The notes: a model not told the origin generated them from the sequence alone. Shown: positions 44,177 through 54,630, numbered from the stretch's first letter. The stretch is 64,000 nt of DNA from Nitratireductor basaltis (GCF_000733725.1 NZ_JMQM01000001.1:1612001-1676000); one strand, 5' to 3'. Numbers and translations are program-made.

Positions 44177-44276
44177 GTCCGGCGCCTGCCCGGCTGGACC
44201 ATCATGCGCCTGGCGATTGCATTTTGGCAGCGCCGCATCTCTTCGCTATCCATGTTCCCTCAACGAGGAGAACTTG

Positions 44277-45461
44277 ATGCGCGACAAGACGGGCAACCCG
44301 GAATCTGATTGGCAGGCACGCAAGGCTACCACTCTTGGCAATTGGCGGACTGCTCCCTTTTCCCGATGGAGCTTTCAGCACACTGATGAAATGGTGCCTT
44401 CGGCGCGCATAACCTCCCCGCTGCAGCGCGATTACAATTATGCCCCTGCCCTTCCTGCGCTTGAGGTGAAGCTGGCAGATGCCAGCGAATTGCCGCTCAC
44501 CGATTTTCTCGCCAAGGCCCATGCTGACAGCCTTGTCATCATGCGGGAGGGCAATGTCATCCATGAATGGCATGCCGATCATGTCGATCCGCGCGATCCG
44601 CATCTCATTTTCTCGGTATCGAAGTCGGTGACCGGTATGCTGGCGGGCATTGCCGTTGCGGATGGCCTTCTGGACCCGGAAGCGCTTGCCAGCACTTATG
44701 TGCCGGTCAAACCGGGCAGCGCCTATGAAGAGGCACGGGTGCGCGACCTGCTCGACATGACGGTCGATCTGAAATTCGAGGAGGATTATCTCGATCTCGG
44801 AGGCGTTTTCGACCGCTACCGGCGCGCGATGCTGTGGAACCCGGAACGCGAGGACACCGTGCCGGAAACCATGGAGGAACTGCTCGGCTGTCTGGAACGT
44901 GATGGCGACGAGCATGGCACGCGCTTTTTCTATGCTTCACCCAATACGGATATGCTGGGTCTGGTCATAGAGCGCGCCGTCGGCCAGCGCCTGCATCATT
45001 TCATGCGCGAGCGGCTCTGGCTGCCCATGGGTGCGAAGGATGCTTCATTCGTGACAGTCGATCGGGCCGGCACCGCAAGAACAGCGGGCGGCATGTGTGT
45101 TACCGCACGGGATTTGGCGCTTCTGGGGCAGACCGTTATGGATGGGGGCAAGGCGCCGAACGGCCATCAGGTGCTGCCATCCGACTGGATCAGCGACATG
45201 CGTGAGAAGGGCGACCGGCAGGCCTGGCTTGAAGGCAATTTCGTCGAGATGCTGCCAGACGGTGACTACCGCTCCTGCTGGTACAATGTGCGCGACGAGA
45301 ATGACTGCTTCTGCTGCGTGGGCATTCACGGTCAGTATCTGTGGTGTGATCCGACCACGAGAACCATAATTGCCCGCACGTCATCCCAACCCGAACCCAA
45401 TGATGATGCGGTGATCGCCGATGATCTGTCGGTGCTTGGACAGATTGCGCGCAGCGTCTAG
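44277..45461 (+). CDS. Serine hydrolase of the beta-lactamase/class C-like family
   Basis: A 394-aa protein of the beta-lactamase-related (PBP4*-like, esterase family VIII) group. The SxxK motif is S113-VSK116. A Tyr in YASPNTDMLG is the likely second motif, and the LWLPMGAKDASF segment fits the fold. No signal peptide is seen, so a cytoplasmic esterase or peptidase is more likely than an antibiotic beta-lactamase. AGGAGA sets the ATG at 44277; the ORF extends upstream without homology. It precedes a HisC-like aminotransferase by about 40 bases. Confidence 0.85.
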   Translation: MRDKTGNPESDWQARKATTLGNWRTAPFSRWSFQHTDEMVPSARITSPLQRDYNYAPALPALEVKLADASELPLTDFLAKAHADSLVIMREGNVIHEWHADHVDPRDPHLIFSVSKSVTGMLAGIAVADGLLDPEALASTYVPVKPGSAYEEARVRDLLDMTVDLKFEEDYLDLGGVFDRYRRAMLWNPEREDTVPETMEELLGCLERDGDEHGTRFFYASPNTDMLGLVIERAVGQRLHHFMRERLWLPMGAKDASFVTVDRAGTARTAGGMCVTARDLALLGQTVMDGGKAPNGHQVLPSDWISDMREKGDRQAWLEGNFVEMLPDGDYRSCWYNVRDENDCFCCVGIHGQYLWCDPTTRTIIARTSSQPEPNDDAVIADDLSVLGQIARSV

Positions 45462-45503
45462 AAGTGACGTTAAAGACCCCATCACAAGCCCACAGGACGA
45501 TCC

Positions 45504-46616
45504 ATGACAACTCGCCCGCTGCCCACCGCCCTGGTGCGCTCCCTGCCTGCCACCGTGCCTTTTGTCGGTCCGGAAACACAGGAGCGCGAGCGCGGTCGGC
45601 CGTTCAAGGCAAGGTTGGGCGCAAATGAAAGCGGCTTCGGCCCCTCGCCCAGGACGATAGCGGCCATGACGCGGGCGGCTGGCGATATGTGGAAATATGG
45701 CGACGCCCAGAATTTCGTCCTGCGCACCAAGCTTGCCGAAAAGCTTGGGATCGGCATCGAGAACATCGTGATCGGCGAAGGGATCGACGGGCTTTTGGGG
45801 CTGGTGGTGCGCCAATATGTCGAGACGGATCAGCCCGTGGTGACGTCACTGGGGGCCTATCCGACCTTCAACTATCATGTCGCAGGGTTCGGCGGGCGGC
45901 TTGTCGCCGTGCCCTATGAGAAGGATCGGGAGAACCTCGACTGGCTACTTGACGCGGTGAAGCGCGAAAAGGCGCCGCTGGTCTATCTGGCCAATCCGGA
46001 CAATCCGATGGGCACCTGGTGGGACGCCGATGAAATCACTCGGTTCATCGAGGTGCTGCCGCCGGAAACCATGCTCATTCTCGATGAAGCCTATGGCGAA
46101 ACTGCACCGGAAGGCACCCTGCCCGAGATCGATGTGAGCCGGCCCAATGTCCTGCGCATGCGCACCTTCTCAAAGGTTTACGGTTTGGCGGGTCTGCGCT
46201 GCGGCTATGCCATCGGCGAGGCGCAGACAATCGCTAATTTCGAGAAGGTGCGAAACCATTTCGGCATGACCCGCATGGCGCAGGCTGCCGCCGAAGCGGC
46301 GATTGACGACGAGGATCACCTGACCTGGGTGCAGGCGCAGGTGGAGATCGGCCGCCAGCAGCTCTACCGCATTGCCGAAGACCACGACCTTTCCGCCATA
46401 CGCTCAGCGACGAATTTCGTCACCATCGACTGCGGCCGCGATGGCACCTTCGCCATGAATGTGCTGAAGGAACTGGCGGAGCGCGACGTTTTCGTGCGCA
46501 AGCCCATGGCCCCCGGGCTCGACCGCTGCATTCGCGTCAGCGTGGGCAAGGCGCAGGAGCTAGATATCTTCGCCGACGCTCTGGGCGACGCGCTCGGTGC
46601 AGCCAAAGCGGGATAA
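45504..46616 (+). CDS. HisC-like PLP-dependent aminotransferase
   Basis: A 370-aa fold-type I aminotransferase related to histidinol-phosphate aminotransferase. PLP contacts visible are N167 in LANPDNPMG, D194 and Y197 in LILDEAYGE and the Schiff-base K224 in RTFSKVYGLAGLRCGYA. Because it is outside a his operon and differs from canonical HisC in its N-terminus, another amino donor such as an aromatic or tyrosine-type substrate is possible. It lies close behind the serine hydrolase. Confidence 0.88.
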   Translation: MTTRPLPTALVRSLPATVPFVGPETQERERGRPFKARLGANESGFGPSPRTIAAMTRAAGDMWKYGDAQNFVLRTKLAEKLGIGIENIVIGEGIDGLLGLVVRQYVETDQPVVTSLGAYPTFNYHVAGFGGRLVAVPYEKDRENLDWLLDAVKREKAPLVYLANPDNPMGTWWDADEITRFIEVLPPETMLILDEAYGETAPEGTLPEIDVSRPNVLRMRTFSKVYGLAGLRCGYAIGEAQTIANFEKVRNHFGMTRMAQAAAEAAIDDEDHLTWVQAQVEIGRQQLYRIAEDHDLSAIRSATNFVTIDCGRDGTFAMNVLKELAERDVFVRKPMAPGLDRCIRVSVGKAQELDIFADALGDALGAAKAG

Positions 46617-46669
46617 ACATCCTGCCATCAAAGGATCTTCTGCAAGAATTTTTGGCGCAGCAAAAGGCT

Positions 46670-47167
46670 TCAAGCCTTATCGTGTCCGTCCTGTGCTGCA
46701 AACCAGTCGACGATTGCGGGCATGTTGCGCTCGAAGCCGCCGGGAATGAACAGGTTCAATAGCCTGGCAGGTGCATCGCCCAAATTGCGGAAGTCATGTG
46801 TCATTCCCGCGGGAATGCGGATGAAGGTATCGCGCGGGCAGGCAATCCAGTTCTCCCCGGCCAATATTTCCGGTGTTCCTTCAAGGATATAGAACAGCTC
46901 GTCATTCTGGTCATGGCTGTGGGCACCCACACCAGGCTGTCCGGCCTGCAGGCGCCACTCGGAAATGCTGTAGCGGCTGTCGGTCTCCGCTTCATCAGCC
47001 TTGAAGTGCGCTGTCAGACCGCCCATGCCATAGCGGCGCCCCTCCCCGGACTTCAAGAACAACAGCCGATCTGATTTTTCTGTCGTACCGTCCTCGCCCA
47101 AGCCCGGATCATATTCGCCCGTTTGCAGGCCATGTGGAGAGTTTCGCAAAATCGCTCCACCATGCAA
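46670..47167 (-). CDS. Cupin-domain protein
   Basis: A protein of up to 165 aa with one cupin barrel. Motif 1 is GVGAHSHDQNDELFYILEG, giving H83, H85 and E90, and motif 2 has H124 in PAGMTHDFRN. A metal-binding enzyme or sensor is implied, but the ligand is unknown. No in-frame ATG lies near the front: the frame opens with a TTG at 47167 and a second TTG at 47149 has GGAG five bases upstream and is my alternative start. It is divergent from tetR across a palindromic operator. Confidence 0.8.
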   Translation of the reverse strand: MHGGAILRNSPHGLQTGEYDPGLGEDGTTEKSDRLLFLKSGEGRRYGMGGLTAHFKADEAETDSRYSISEWRLQAGQPGVGAHSHDQNDELFYILEGTPEILAGENWIACPRDTFIRIPAGMTHDFRNLGDAPARLLNLFIPGGFERNMPAIVDWFAAQDGHDKA

Positions 47168-47203
47168 GCCAATGCGGCACCTACCGCTCTTCCCTTCTTG
47201 AAA

Positions 47204-47229
47204 TAATTAAACGTACGTTCTATTAATTA
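47204..47229. promoter_or_regulatory. Palindromic operator between the cupin and tetR genes
   Basis: AACGTACGTT (47210-47219) is a perfect 10-bp palindrome flanked by TAATTAA (47204-47210) and TTAATTA (47223-47229), which mirror each other about a centre two bases away. Size, symmetry and location 29 bases before tetR make it a likely TetR-family binding site controlling itself and perhaps the cupin gene. Confidence 0.65.
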
Positions 47230-47247
47230 CTGAGACAGGGAGGAAAG

Positions 47248-47859
47248 ATGGCGCGCACGGCAGGTTCGGATGGCGAAAAGACAGAGGCGCTGCTTCGCTC
47301 TGCGGCGCTGGAACTGATTGCGCGCCACGGATTCGACGCCATGTCCATGCGCCAGCTTTCGGCAAAGGTAGGGGTGCAAGCGGCAGCGCTTTACCGCTAC
47401 TTCCCCACGAAGGAGACGCTGCTCTTCACATTGATGAAGGACCATATGGAGGCATTGCAGGCTTCATGGGAAGCTGCACGACCTGAAAGCGACGTGTCTG
47501 CACGTCTCAGCGCCTTCGTGGACAACCATATCCGCTTTCATATCGAGCGGCGGCACGCCACCCATGTCAGCAATATGGAGCTGCGCAGCCTTTCGCCGGA
47601 GCGTCTGACCGAGATCATGCGCATGCGCACGAATTACGAGAAGGAACTGCGCCAGATCCTGCGGGACGGCGCGCAACAAGGCCTTTTCCGTATCGACGAC
47701 GTTACCCTGACGGGCATGGCCATCATCCAGATGATTACCGGCGTGATCGTCTGGTTCCGGCCAGGCGAGCGCTTTTCCGTCGATGAAGTTGCTCAGAATT
47801 ACCACAGAATGACCCTGCGCCTCGTTGGCGCAGCACATGCGGAGGACAGTCATGTTTGA
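47248..47859 (+). CDS. TetR-family regulator of the leucine-catabolism cluster
   Basis: A 203-aa regulator. The N-terminal HTH is [20 protein letters not shown] with [13 protein letters not shown]. The C-terminal ligand domain is specific to the protein. It ends inside the start of the acyl-CoA dehydrogenase gene (8-base overlap), so it heads the operon and probably represses it. Some proteobacteria use LiuR or LiuQ for this pathway; this is a TetR-type substitute. The ligand might be a leucine-derived acyl-CoA; that is inference. Confidence 0.9.
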   Translation: MARTAGSDGEKTEALLRSAALELIARHGFDAMSMRQLSAKVGVQAAALYRYFPTKETLLFTLMKDHMEALQASWEAARPESDVSARLSAFVDNHIRFHIERRHATHVSNMELRSLSPERLTEIMRMRTNYEKELRQILRDGAQQGLFRIDDVTLTGMAIIQMITGVIVWFRPGERFSVDEVAQNYHRMTLRLVGAAHAEDSHV

Positions 47860-49012
47860 CCAGACCATGCGTTTCGGGCTCAGCGAGGAAGTTGAAGCGC
47901 TGCGCGAGATGGCACGCCGCTTTGCCCAGGAAAAAATTGCCCCGCTCGCGGCGGAAATCGATGAGAGCAACGAGTTTCCCGAACATCTGTGGCAGGAGAT
48001 GGGGGCGCTGGGGCTTCTGGGCGTGACCGTCGAAGAGGAATATGGCGGCTCTGCCATGGGTTATGTGGCCCATGCGGTGGCGATGGAGGAGATCTCCCGC
48101 GCTTCCGCGTCCGTTGGTCTGTCCTATGGCGCCCATTCCAATCTCTGCGTCAATCAGATCCGTCGCTGGGGCAGCGAGGAGCAGAAACAGCAATATCTGC
48201 CGAAGCTGTGCTCGGGCGAGCATGTCGGTGCGCTTGCCATGTCGGAAACCGGCGCCGGTTCCGATGTCGTGTCGATGAAGCTGAAGGCGGAAAAGCGCAA
48301 TGACCGCTATGTGCTGAACGGCTCGAAAATGTGGATCACCAATGGCCCGGACGCCAACACGCTTGTCGTCTATGCCAGGACCGATCCGGAAGCAGGCCCG
48401 CGCGGCATCACAGCCTTCATCATCGAACGCGAAATGAAGGGTTTTTCGGTTGCCCAGAAACTCGACAAGCTTGGCATGCGCGGCTCCAATACGGGCGAAC
48501 TGGTCTTCGAGGACGTGGAAGTGCCTTTCGAAAACGTTCTTGGCGAGGAAGGCCAGGGCGTGAAGGTGCTCATGTCCGGGCTGGACTATGAGCGCGTTGT
48601 TCTGGCGGGCGGACCGTTGGGCATAATGGCGGCAGCCATGGATGTAGCCGTACCCTATGTCAGCGAGCGAAAGCAGTTCGGCAAGCCGATCGGGGCCTTC
48701 CAGCTTGTGCAGGGCAAGCTTGCCGACATGTATACGCGCCTCAATGCCTGCCGGGCCTATGTCTATGCCGTGGCTTCCGCCTGCGACCGCGGCGAGACTA
48801 CCCGCAAGGACGCGGCGGGCTGCATTCTCTATGCCGCGGAAAAGGCCACCCAGACAGCGCTGGATGCCATCCAACTGCTCGGCGGCAATGGTTATGTGAA
48901 CGAATATCCGACCGGCCGCCTGCTGCGTGACGCCAAACTGTACGAGATCGGCGCGGGCACGAGCGAAATTCGTCGTTGGCTGATCGGTCGCGAGATCGTG
49001 GGCGGGGCGTGA
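47852..49012 (+). CDS. ivd: Isovaleryl-CoA dehydrogenase
   Basis: It oxidises isovaleryl-CoA to 3-methylcrotonyl-CoA in leucine breakdown, passing electrons to ETF. The 386-aa acyl-CoA dehydrogenase has E247 in [14 protein letters not shown], the base position specific to isovaleryl-CoA dehydrogenase, while the usual C-terminal base site is Gly in [22 protein letters not shown] and [10 protein letters not shown] are family FAD/substrate segments. GGAGG at 47841-47845 sets the start at 47852, overlapping the tetR stop. The downstream genes carry the next enzyme. Confidence 0.95.
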   Translation: MFDQTMRFGLSEEVEALREMARRFAQEKIAPLAAEIDESNEFPEHLWQEMGALGLLGVTVEEEYGGSAMGYVAHAVAMEEISRASASVGLSYGAHSNLCVNQIRRWGSEEQKQQYLPKLCSGEHVGALAMSETGAGSDVVSMKLKAEKRNDRYVLNGSKMWITNGPDANTLVVYARTDPEAGPRGITAFIIEREMKGFSVAQKLDKLGMRGSNTGELVFEDVEVPFENVLGEEGQGVKVLMSGLDYERVVLAGGPLGIMAAAMDVAVPYVSERKQFGKPIGAFQLVQGKLADMYTRLNACRAYVYAVASACDRGETTRKDAAGCILYAAEKATQTALDAIQLLGGNGYVNEYPTGRLLRDAKLYEIGAGTSEIRRWLIGREIVGGA

Positions 49013-49069
49013 GCGAACGATAGCCCGGATGGTGCGTTGGCCATGCAACGCATCAACAGGAGACGACCC

Positions 49070-49795
49070 ATGCCACTCAACGCCGTACAAGAGAAGCTGA
49101 TCGCGAACAGTCCCGATTTTTCGGGAGTCAAAGCGGTTTTCGTCAACACGACGCTGAAGCCGACCAGCCGCGCGAAGTCGCATACGGAAGACCTGATGAA
49201 GGATTCCATCGCGATCATGGAAGGCTGTGGCGTGGAAGTGGAATATCTGCGCGCAGCCGATTTCAACATCGCCTTCGGCATGTCACCGGACATGCGTGAG
49301 GAAGGTGCGGAGCGTGATGATTGGCCGGAGATATTCTGGCCGAAGATCAGGGCAGCGGACATCCTTGTTCTTGGCACGCCGATCTGGCTTGGCGAGGAAA
49401 GCTCTATCTGCCGCCTCATCATAGAGCGTCTCTATTCGCAATCGGGCCAGACCAATGAGGCCGGTCAGTATATCTATTACGGCAAGACCGGAGGCGCGAT
49501 CGTCACCGGCAACGAGGACGGCATCAAGCATATCGGCATGACCGTCACCTATGCGCTCCAGCATATCGGCTTCATGATCCCGCCTCAGGCCGATTGCGGC
49601 TGGATTGGCGAGGCAGGCCCCGGCCCTTCCTATGGTGACGAGGGGGAAGACGGCAAACATGCCGGTTACGATTCCACCTTTACCGCGAAGAACCTCACCT
49701 TCATGACCTTCAACCTGATGCACACGGCGAAGATGTTGAAGGATGCGGGAGGCGTTCCCGTCTATGGCAATTCCGGGCACGAATGGGAGAACTGA
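49070..49795 (+). CDS. Flavodoxin-like NAD(P)H-dependent FMN reductase family protein
   Basis: A 241-aa flavodoxin-fold protein. VKAVFVNTTLKPTSRAKSHT near residue 20 is the FMN phosphate loop of the NADPH-dependent FMN reductase family, and ADILVLGTPIWLGEESS and YYGKTGGAIVTGNEDG are further FMN contacts. Its role in leucine catabolism is not established. AGGAGA precedes the ATG at 49070. It lies between ivd and the DUF418 gene with short gaps, all on one strand. Confidence 0.87.
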   Translation: MPLNAVQEKLIANSPDFSGVKAVFVNTTLKPTSRAKSHTEDLMKDSIAIMEGCGVEVEYLRAADFNIAFGMSPDMREEGAERDDWPEIFWPKIRAADILVLGTPIWLGEESSICRLIIERLYSQSGQTNEAGQYIYYGKTGGAIVTGNEDGIKHIGMTVTYALQHIGFMIPPQADCGWIGEAGPGPSYGDEGEDGKHAGYDSTFTAKNLTFMTFNLMHTAKMLKDAGGVPVYGNSGHEWEN

Positions 49796-49845
49796 TTGAA
49801 GTTTTGCAGCCGGCAGAAATTGGCGATTGACGCGGGAGGGGACGC

Positions 49846-50982
49846 ATGAACACTGCGGCCCATCACCGTGCTTCGGCATCCGCCGACGCCATCATGGCTG
49901 GACTTCGAATGGGCATCGCTTCCCCTACCCCCGACATTGCATCGACAAGGCTGGAGGGGCTTGACCTTGCCCGCTTCGTCGCTTTCACCGGCATGGTGCT
50001 CGTGAACTTCTTCATGGTCATGAGTGAAGAGGAAATGGTCGACAGCCTGGCTGCCTGGCTGATCGGGTCGATGTCGGGGCGCGCAGCGGCAAGTTTCGTG
50101 GTATTGGCCGGGATCGGCTATGGCCTGCTTGCCCGTTCACGGTCAGGCAGCGATCTTGCGGCAATAACGCTGAAACGGGCGGTCTTTCTCTTTGCAATAG
50201 GCCTCGCAAATTCCCTGGTCTTCGACGCCGATATTCTCCACTACTATGCGTTCTACTTCCTGATCGGGCTACTTTTCGTTCCACTCGCCGACAGATGGCT
50301 GAAGCTGGCGATCGGCAGCCTTGTGCTGGGCTTCCTGGCACTTGCGCTGACGCTCGACTTCGACGCCGGATGGGATTGGGAGAATTATCTCTATCTCGAT
50401 TTCTGGGAGCCGGCCGGGTTTGCGCGCAACCTGCTGTTCAACGGCTGGCATCCATTGGTGCCGTGGGCGGCATTCTTCCTGTTTGGCATGCTCCTGTCGC
50501 GCCAGCCGATCGGCGACCCCCGGTTTCAGCTTCGCCTCTTGTTGGGCGGCGTCGGGGCGCTTGTGGCTGCCGAAAGCCTCTCGGCCTTCATGACGGCCTG
50601 GGGCGACCAGACGGCTGAAGAGTTGTCGGTCCTCTTCGAGACCTCCCCGGTACCTCCGCTGCCGCTCTACATGCTGGCAGGCATGGGTGCTGCATCGCTG
50701 GTCGTGGGCGGCTGTCTTCTGATTGCGCCCCAGCTGCGTCGGCTCGGCGCACTGGAGATCTTCGCTCGACCGGGACGCCAGACGCTGACGCTTTACATTG
50801 CCCATATCCTGATCGGCATGACGATCATCGAAGCCATGGGGCTTCTGGGCGGACAGGAGGGCCATACCGCGATGGCCGCCGCCCTCCTCTTCGCAATACT
50901 GGCCATCTTCTATGCGAAAGCCTGGTCACGGATCGCGGATCGCGGTCCGGTGGAATGGCTGATGCGCAAACTGACGGGGTGA
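49846..50982 (+). CDS. DUF418 membrane protein
   Basis: A 378-aa protein with about ten hydrophobic helices. The family signature is in the opening [20 protein letters not shown] and the later [16 protein letters not shown], typical of DUF418/YeiB-like proteins with an acyltransferase-3-like layout. Function is unknown. It is placed inside the leucine cluster and ends two bases before the methylcrotonyl-CoA carboxylase beta gene, so it is very likely co-transcribed. Confidence 0.87.
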   Translation: MNTAAHHRASASADAIMAGLRMGIASPTPDIASTRLEGLDLARFVAFTGMVLVNFFMVMSEEEMVDSLAAWLIGSMSGRAAASFVVLAGIGYGLLARSRSGSDLAAITLKRAVFLFAIGLANSLVFDADILHYYAFYFLIGLLFVPLADRWLKLAIGSLVLGFLALALTLDFDAGWDWENYLYLDFWEPAGFARNLLFNGWHPLVPWAAFFLFGMLLSRQPIGDPRFQLRLLLGGVGALVAAESLSAFMTAWGDQTAEELSVLFETSPVPPLPLYMLAGMGAASLVVGGCLLIAPQLRRLGALEIFARPGRQTLTLYIAHILIGMTIIEAMGLLGGQEGHTAMAAALLFAILAIFYAKAWSRIADRGPVEWLMRKLTG

Positions 50983-50984
50983 CA

Positions 50985-52592
50985 ATGGCACGACTGCAAA
51001 GCTCGATCTCCACCGGCGATCAGAAATGGCATGACAATGCCGCCGCCATGGATGCGCTGGTGCGCGACATGAAGGAAAAGGCCGAGCGTATTGCGCTTGG
51101 CGGCTCGGAAGAAGCCCGAGACCGCCACCAGAAGCGAGGCAAACTCCTGCCGCGGGAAAGGCTGGCGCAGCTTCTCGACCCGGGTTCCCCCTTCCTCGAA
51201 ATCGGGCAGTTCGCGGCCTTCGACATGTATGGCGGCGATATTGCCTCTGCCGGTCTCATTGCAGGTGTTGGCCGTGTCGAAGGCACGGAAGTGATGGTGG
51301 TCGTCAATGATGCGACCGTGAAGGGCGGCACCTATTACCCGCTTACGGTGAAGAAGCATCTGCGGGCTCAGGAGATCGCGCTCGAGAACAATCTGCCCTG
51401 CATTTATCTGGTTGATTCCGGTGGTGCCAATCTGCCTAACCAGGACGAGGTTTTCCCCGATCGCGACCATTTCGGCCGCATCTTCTTCAACCAGGCGAAC
51501 ATGTCGGCGAAAGGCATTCCCCAGATCGCCTGTGTCATGGGCTCGTGTACCGCAGGCGGTGCCTATGTGCCGGCCATGAGCGACGAGACGGTGATGGTGA
51601 AGGGCAATGCCACCATCTTTCTGGGCGGCCCGCCGCTCGTGAAGGCTGCCACCGGCGAGGTGGTGACGGCAGAAGAGCTGGGCGGTGCGGAAGTGCATAC
51701 GCGTGAATCGGGCGTCGCCGACCACTATGCGCTTGATGACGAGCATGCGCTCGCAATCGTCCGGCGCATCGTGAGAAACCTGAATCGGAAGAAGGTTTTG
51801 CAGCTGAACCTTCGCAAACCGATTCCGCCTGCTCATGACCCGCATGAGCTATACGGCATCATCCCCACCGACACGCGCCAGCCCTATGATGTGCGCGAGG
51901 TGATTGCCCGCATTGTCGACGGCTCGGAGCTCGACGAGTTCAAGGCCAATTACGGCACGACGCTGGTCACGGGCTTTGCGCATATCCACGGAATGCCGGT
52001 GGGCATTATCGCCAATAATGGCGTGCTGTTTTCAGAAAGCGCGCTCAAAGGCGCGCATTTCATCGAGCTTTGCTGCCAGCGCAAGATCCCGCTTGTCTTC
52101 CTGCAGAACATCACCGGCTTCATGGTGGGCCGCAAATATGAGGCGGGCGGCATTGCACGTGACGGCGCGAAACTGGTGACTGCGGTCGCCACGGCCAGCG
52201 TGCCGAAATTCACCGTGATCATCGGCGGCTCGTTTGGCGCGGGCAATTACGGCATGTGCGGACGCGCCTACTCTCCGCGCTTCCTGTGGATGTGGCCGAA
52301 TGCTCGCATCTCTGTCATGGGCGGCGAGCAGGCGGCGACCGTTCTTTCCATCGTCAAGCGCGAGGGGATCGAGCGCAGGGGCGGCACCTGGTCGGCGGAG
52401 GAAGAGGCTGACTTCAAGAAGCCGATCCTTGAGAAATACGAGCGCGAGGGACACCCCCTCTACTCCTCCGCAAGGCTTTGGGATGACGGGATCATCGACC
52501 CGGCAAAGACGCGCGAGGTGCTGGCGCTTGCGCTTTCGGCTTCGCTCAACGCTCCGATCGAGGACACCAAGTTCGGCGTGTTCCGCATGTAG
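50985..52592 (+). CDS. mccB: Methylcrotonyl-CoA carboxylase beta (carboxyltransferase) subunit
   Basis: This subunit transfers the carboxyl group from biotin to 3-methylcrotonyl-CoA. The 535-aa crotonase-fold carboxyltransferase shows [20 protein letters not shown] near residue 50, [36 protein letters not shown] and [12 protein letters not shown], the last three characteristic of MccB rather than propionyl-CoA carboxylase. The ATG at 50985 is right after the DUF418 stop. mccA follows 35 bases on. Confidence 0.94.
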   Translation: MARLQSSISTGDQKWHDNAAAMDALVRDMKEKAERIALGGSEEARDRHQKRGKLLPRERLAQLLDPGSPFLEIGQFAAFDMYGGDIASAGLIAGVGRVEGTEVMVVVNDATVKGGTYYPLTVKKHLRAQEIALENNLPCIYLVDSGGANLPNQDEVFPDRDHFGRIFFNQANMSAKGIPQIACVMGSCTAGGAYVPAMSDETVMVKGNATIFLGGPPLVKAATGEVVTAEELGGAEVHTRESGVADHYALDDEHALAIVRRIVRNLNRKKVLQLNLRKPIPPAHDPHELYGIIPTDTRQPYDVREVIARIVDGSELDEFKANYGTTLVTGFAHIHGMPVGIIANNGVLFSESALKGAHFIELCCQRKIPLVFLQNITGFMVGRKYEAGGIARDGAKLVTAVATASVPKFTVIIGGSFGAGNYGMCGRAYSPRFLWMWPNARISVMGGEQAATVLSIVKREGIERRGGTWSAEEEADFKKPILEKYEREGHPLYSSARLWDDGIIDPAKTREVLALALSASLNAPIEDTKFGVFRM

Positions 52593-52627
52593 TTCAACCT
52601 TGCGCCTGAACGCGCATGGGAGGGAAG

Positions 52628-54583
52628 ATGTTCAAGAAGATACTGATTGCAAATCGCGGTGAAATCGCCTGCCGCGTCATGCGTACGGCGCAGAAAATGG
52701 GCATTGCCTGTGTTGCCGTCTATTCGGATGCGGACCGCAATGCACTTCATGTCGCCATGGCCGATGAAGCCGTGCGCATTGGCGAGGCGCCGGTGGGCGA
52801 CAGCTATCTGCGCGTTGACCGCATCATCGAGGCGGCGAAGAAAACGGGAGCGGAGGCCATCCATCCCGGCTACGGCTTCCTCTCCGAAAACCCCGAATTT
52901 GTGGAGGCGGTGGAGGCCGCGGGGCTGATTTTCATTGGCCCGTCGGCGAAATCCATCCGCGCGATGGGGCTCAAGGATGCTGCCAAACGCCTGATGGAAA
53001 GGGCCGGCGTGCCGGTCGTGCCGGGCTATCACGGCGACACGCAGGCGCTTGTGGCATTGGCGACCAAGGCGAACGAAATCGGCTATCCCGTGCTCATCAA
53101 GGCGCGTGCAGGTGGTGGCGGCAAGGGCATGCGCCGGGTGGACGATCCCGACCAGTTTGCCGAAGCACTGGCCGCTGCCAAGCGTGAGGCGAAGGCAGCT
53201 TTCGGTGACGAGGCCGTTCTCGTGGAAAAGCTGATCGAGAAGCCGCGCCATATCGAGGTGCAGGTCTTTGGCGATTCACACGGCAATGTGGTGCATCTTT
53301 TCGAGCGCGACTGCTCCGCCCAGCGGCGCCACCAGAAGGTGATCGAGGAAGCGCCCGCTCCCGGCATGAGCGATGCCATGCGCGCGGCCATGACGGAGGC
53401 TGCGGTCAAGGCTGCCAAGGCCATCCACTATCGCGGCGCGGGCACGATCGAGTTCATCGTCGACGCGTCGGAAGGGCTGCGCCCGGACCGTTTCTGGTTC
53501 ATGGAAATGAACACGCGCCTGCAGGTTGAACACCCGGTGACCGAGATGGTGACCGGCGTCGATCTGGTGGAATGGCAGTTGCGGGTGGCGGCGGGTGAAG
53601 CCCTGCCGCTGGCACAGGAGGAGATCCATCTGCGCGGCCACAGTTTCGAGGCACGCATATATGCGGAGGATCCCTCACGCGACTTCCTGCCGGCGATTGG
53701 CACGCTGCACCATCTGCGCTTTCCGCAGGGGTTCGGCGATGCGAAAGGCCGCGTGGAAACGGGCGTTCGCGAAGGGGATATGATCTCACCCTATTACGAT
53801 CCCATGATCGCCAAACTGGTGACATGGGGAGAGGATCGCGCCCATGCTCTCAGGGCGCTGAAAAATGCACTTGCCGACACGCAGATCGCAGGCTCCATCG
53901 TCAACACGTCCTTTCTCTGGCGACTGGCCGACAACGAGGCCTTCAAGGCCGGTGACGTGGATACGGGCCTCATCGCGCGGGATGCCAACGCTCTTACCCG
54001 CCATCACCGCCCCGACACGCGTCTGATTGCTCGTGCGGCCCTTCTGGCATCCGGTGCCGGTCAGGCGGAGCAGACCGATGATCCCTTCGATGCGCTTGCC
54101 GGCTATGCGCATTTCCAGCCTGTCAGCCGCCGCGGAAAACTGGCACTGGGCGACGAGGTGCTCGATTACCGCCTGCAGGCACAGGGAAACGGTCGCTATT
54201 CGATCGCCATATCCGGCGACGAGGGTGACGACATCGCCACCTTGCGCACAGACGAGCCCGTCAGGGCGGCGCGCTGGCCGGGCCATATCACGCTGTTCTG
54301 CAATGCGGAGAGCTTTACCTTCCAGGCCATAGACCCGCTTGAGGCTGCCGCCGATGCGGCTGCCGGTGCAGATGTTCTGCGTGCGCCGATGCCCGGCCTC
54401 GTCAAGCTGGTCAAGGCGAAGACCGGCGACAAGGTGACGGCCGGGCAGCCGATCCTCATTCTCGAGGCCATGAAGATGGAGCACACGATGAATGCACCGC
54501 GCGACGGCGAGATCGCGGAAATCGTGGATGAAGGTGCGCAGGTCAGCGACGGCACCCTTCTGCTCCGTTTTCGCGAGGAATAG
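52628..54583 (+). CDS. mccA: Methylcrotonyl-CoA carboxylase alpha (biotin-carrying) subunit
   Basis: It carboxylates biotin with ATP and bicarbonate and carries it to MccB. The 651-aa chain has the biotin carboxylase domain (1 to about 450: FKKILIANRGEIACRVMRTA, GYGFLSENPEFVEA, KARAGGGGKGMRR, FMEMNTRLQVEHPVTEM) and a C-terminal biotinyl domain with the acceptor K616 in EAMKMEH. GGGAGGGAAG precedes the ATG at 52628. Operon context with ivd and mccB separates it from propionyl-CoA or acetyl-CoA carboxylases. Enoyl-CoA hydratase and HMG-CoA lyase genes of the same pathway are not adjacent. Confidence 0.93.
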   Translation: MFKKILIANRGEIACRVMRTAQKMGIACVAVYSDADRNALHVAMADEAVRIGEAPVGDSYLRVDRIIEAAKKTGAEAIHPGYGFLSENPEFVEAVEAAGLIFIGPSAKSIRAMGLKDAAKRLMERAGVPVVPGYHGDTQALVALATKANEIGYPVLIKARAGGGGKGMRRVDDPDQFAEALAAAKREAKAAFGDEAVLVEKLIEKPRHIEVQVFGDSHGNVVHLFERDCSAQRRHQKVIEEAPAPGMSDAMRAAMTEAAVKAAKAIHYRGAGTIEFIVDASEGLRPDRFWFMEMNTRLQVEHPVTEMVTGVDLVEWQLRVAAGEALPLAQEEIHLRGHSFEARIYAEDPSRDFLPAIGTLHHLRFPQGFGDAKGRVETGVREGDMISPYYDPMIAKLVTWGEDRAHALRALKNALADTQIAGSIVNTSFLWRLADNEAFKAGDVDTGLIARDANALTRHHRPDTRLIARAALLASGAGQAEQTDDPFDALAGYAHFQPVSRRGKLALGDEVLDYRLQAQGNGRYSIAISGDEGDDIATLRTDEPVRAARWPGHITLFCNAESFTFQAIDPLEAAADAAAGADVLRAPMPGLVKLVKAKTGDKVTAGQPILILEAMKMEHTMNAPRDGEIAEIVDEGAQVSDGTLLLRFREE

Positions 54584-54586
54584 GAA

Positions 54587-54630
54587 AACGCCGCAGATAC
54601 CCCTTAAAAAACGGGATCTGCGGCGTTCTT
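54587..54630 (+). terminator. Terminator of the leucine-catabolism cluster
   Basis: AACGCCGCAGAT (54587-54598) pairs with ATCTGCGGCGTT (54616-54627) in a 12-bp stem with an inner CCC/GGG extension. The loop is A-rich and CTT follows. It starts three bases after the mccA stop. Confidence 0.85.

Noticed and set aside
44277-45461. Antibiotic-resistance beta-lactamase
   Set aside because: SxxK is present but there is no signal peptide and the other motifs fit the esterase/peptidase side of the family.
47735-49183. Long minus-strand frame opposite ivd (482 codons)
   Set aside because: Shadow of the acyl-CoA dehydrogenase gene; no domain features.
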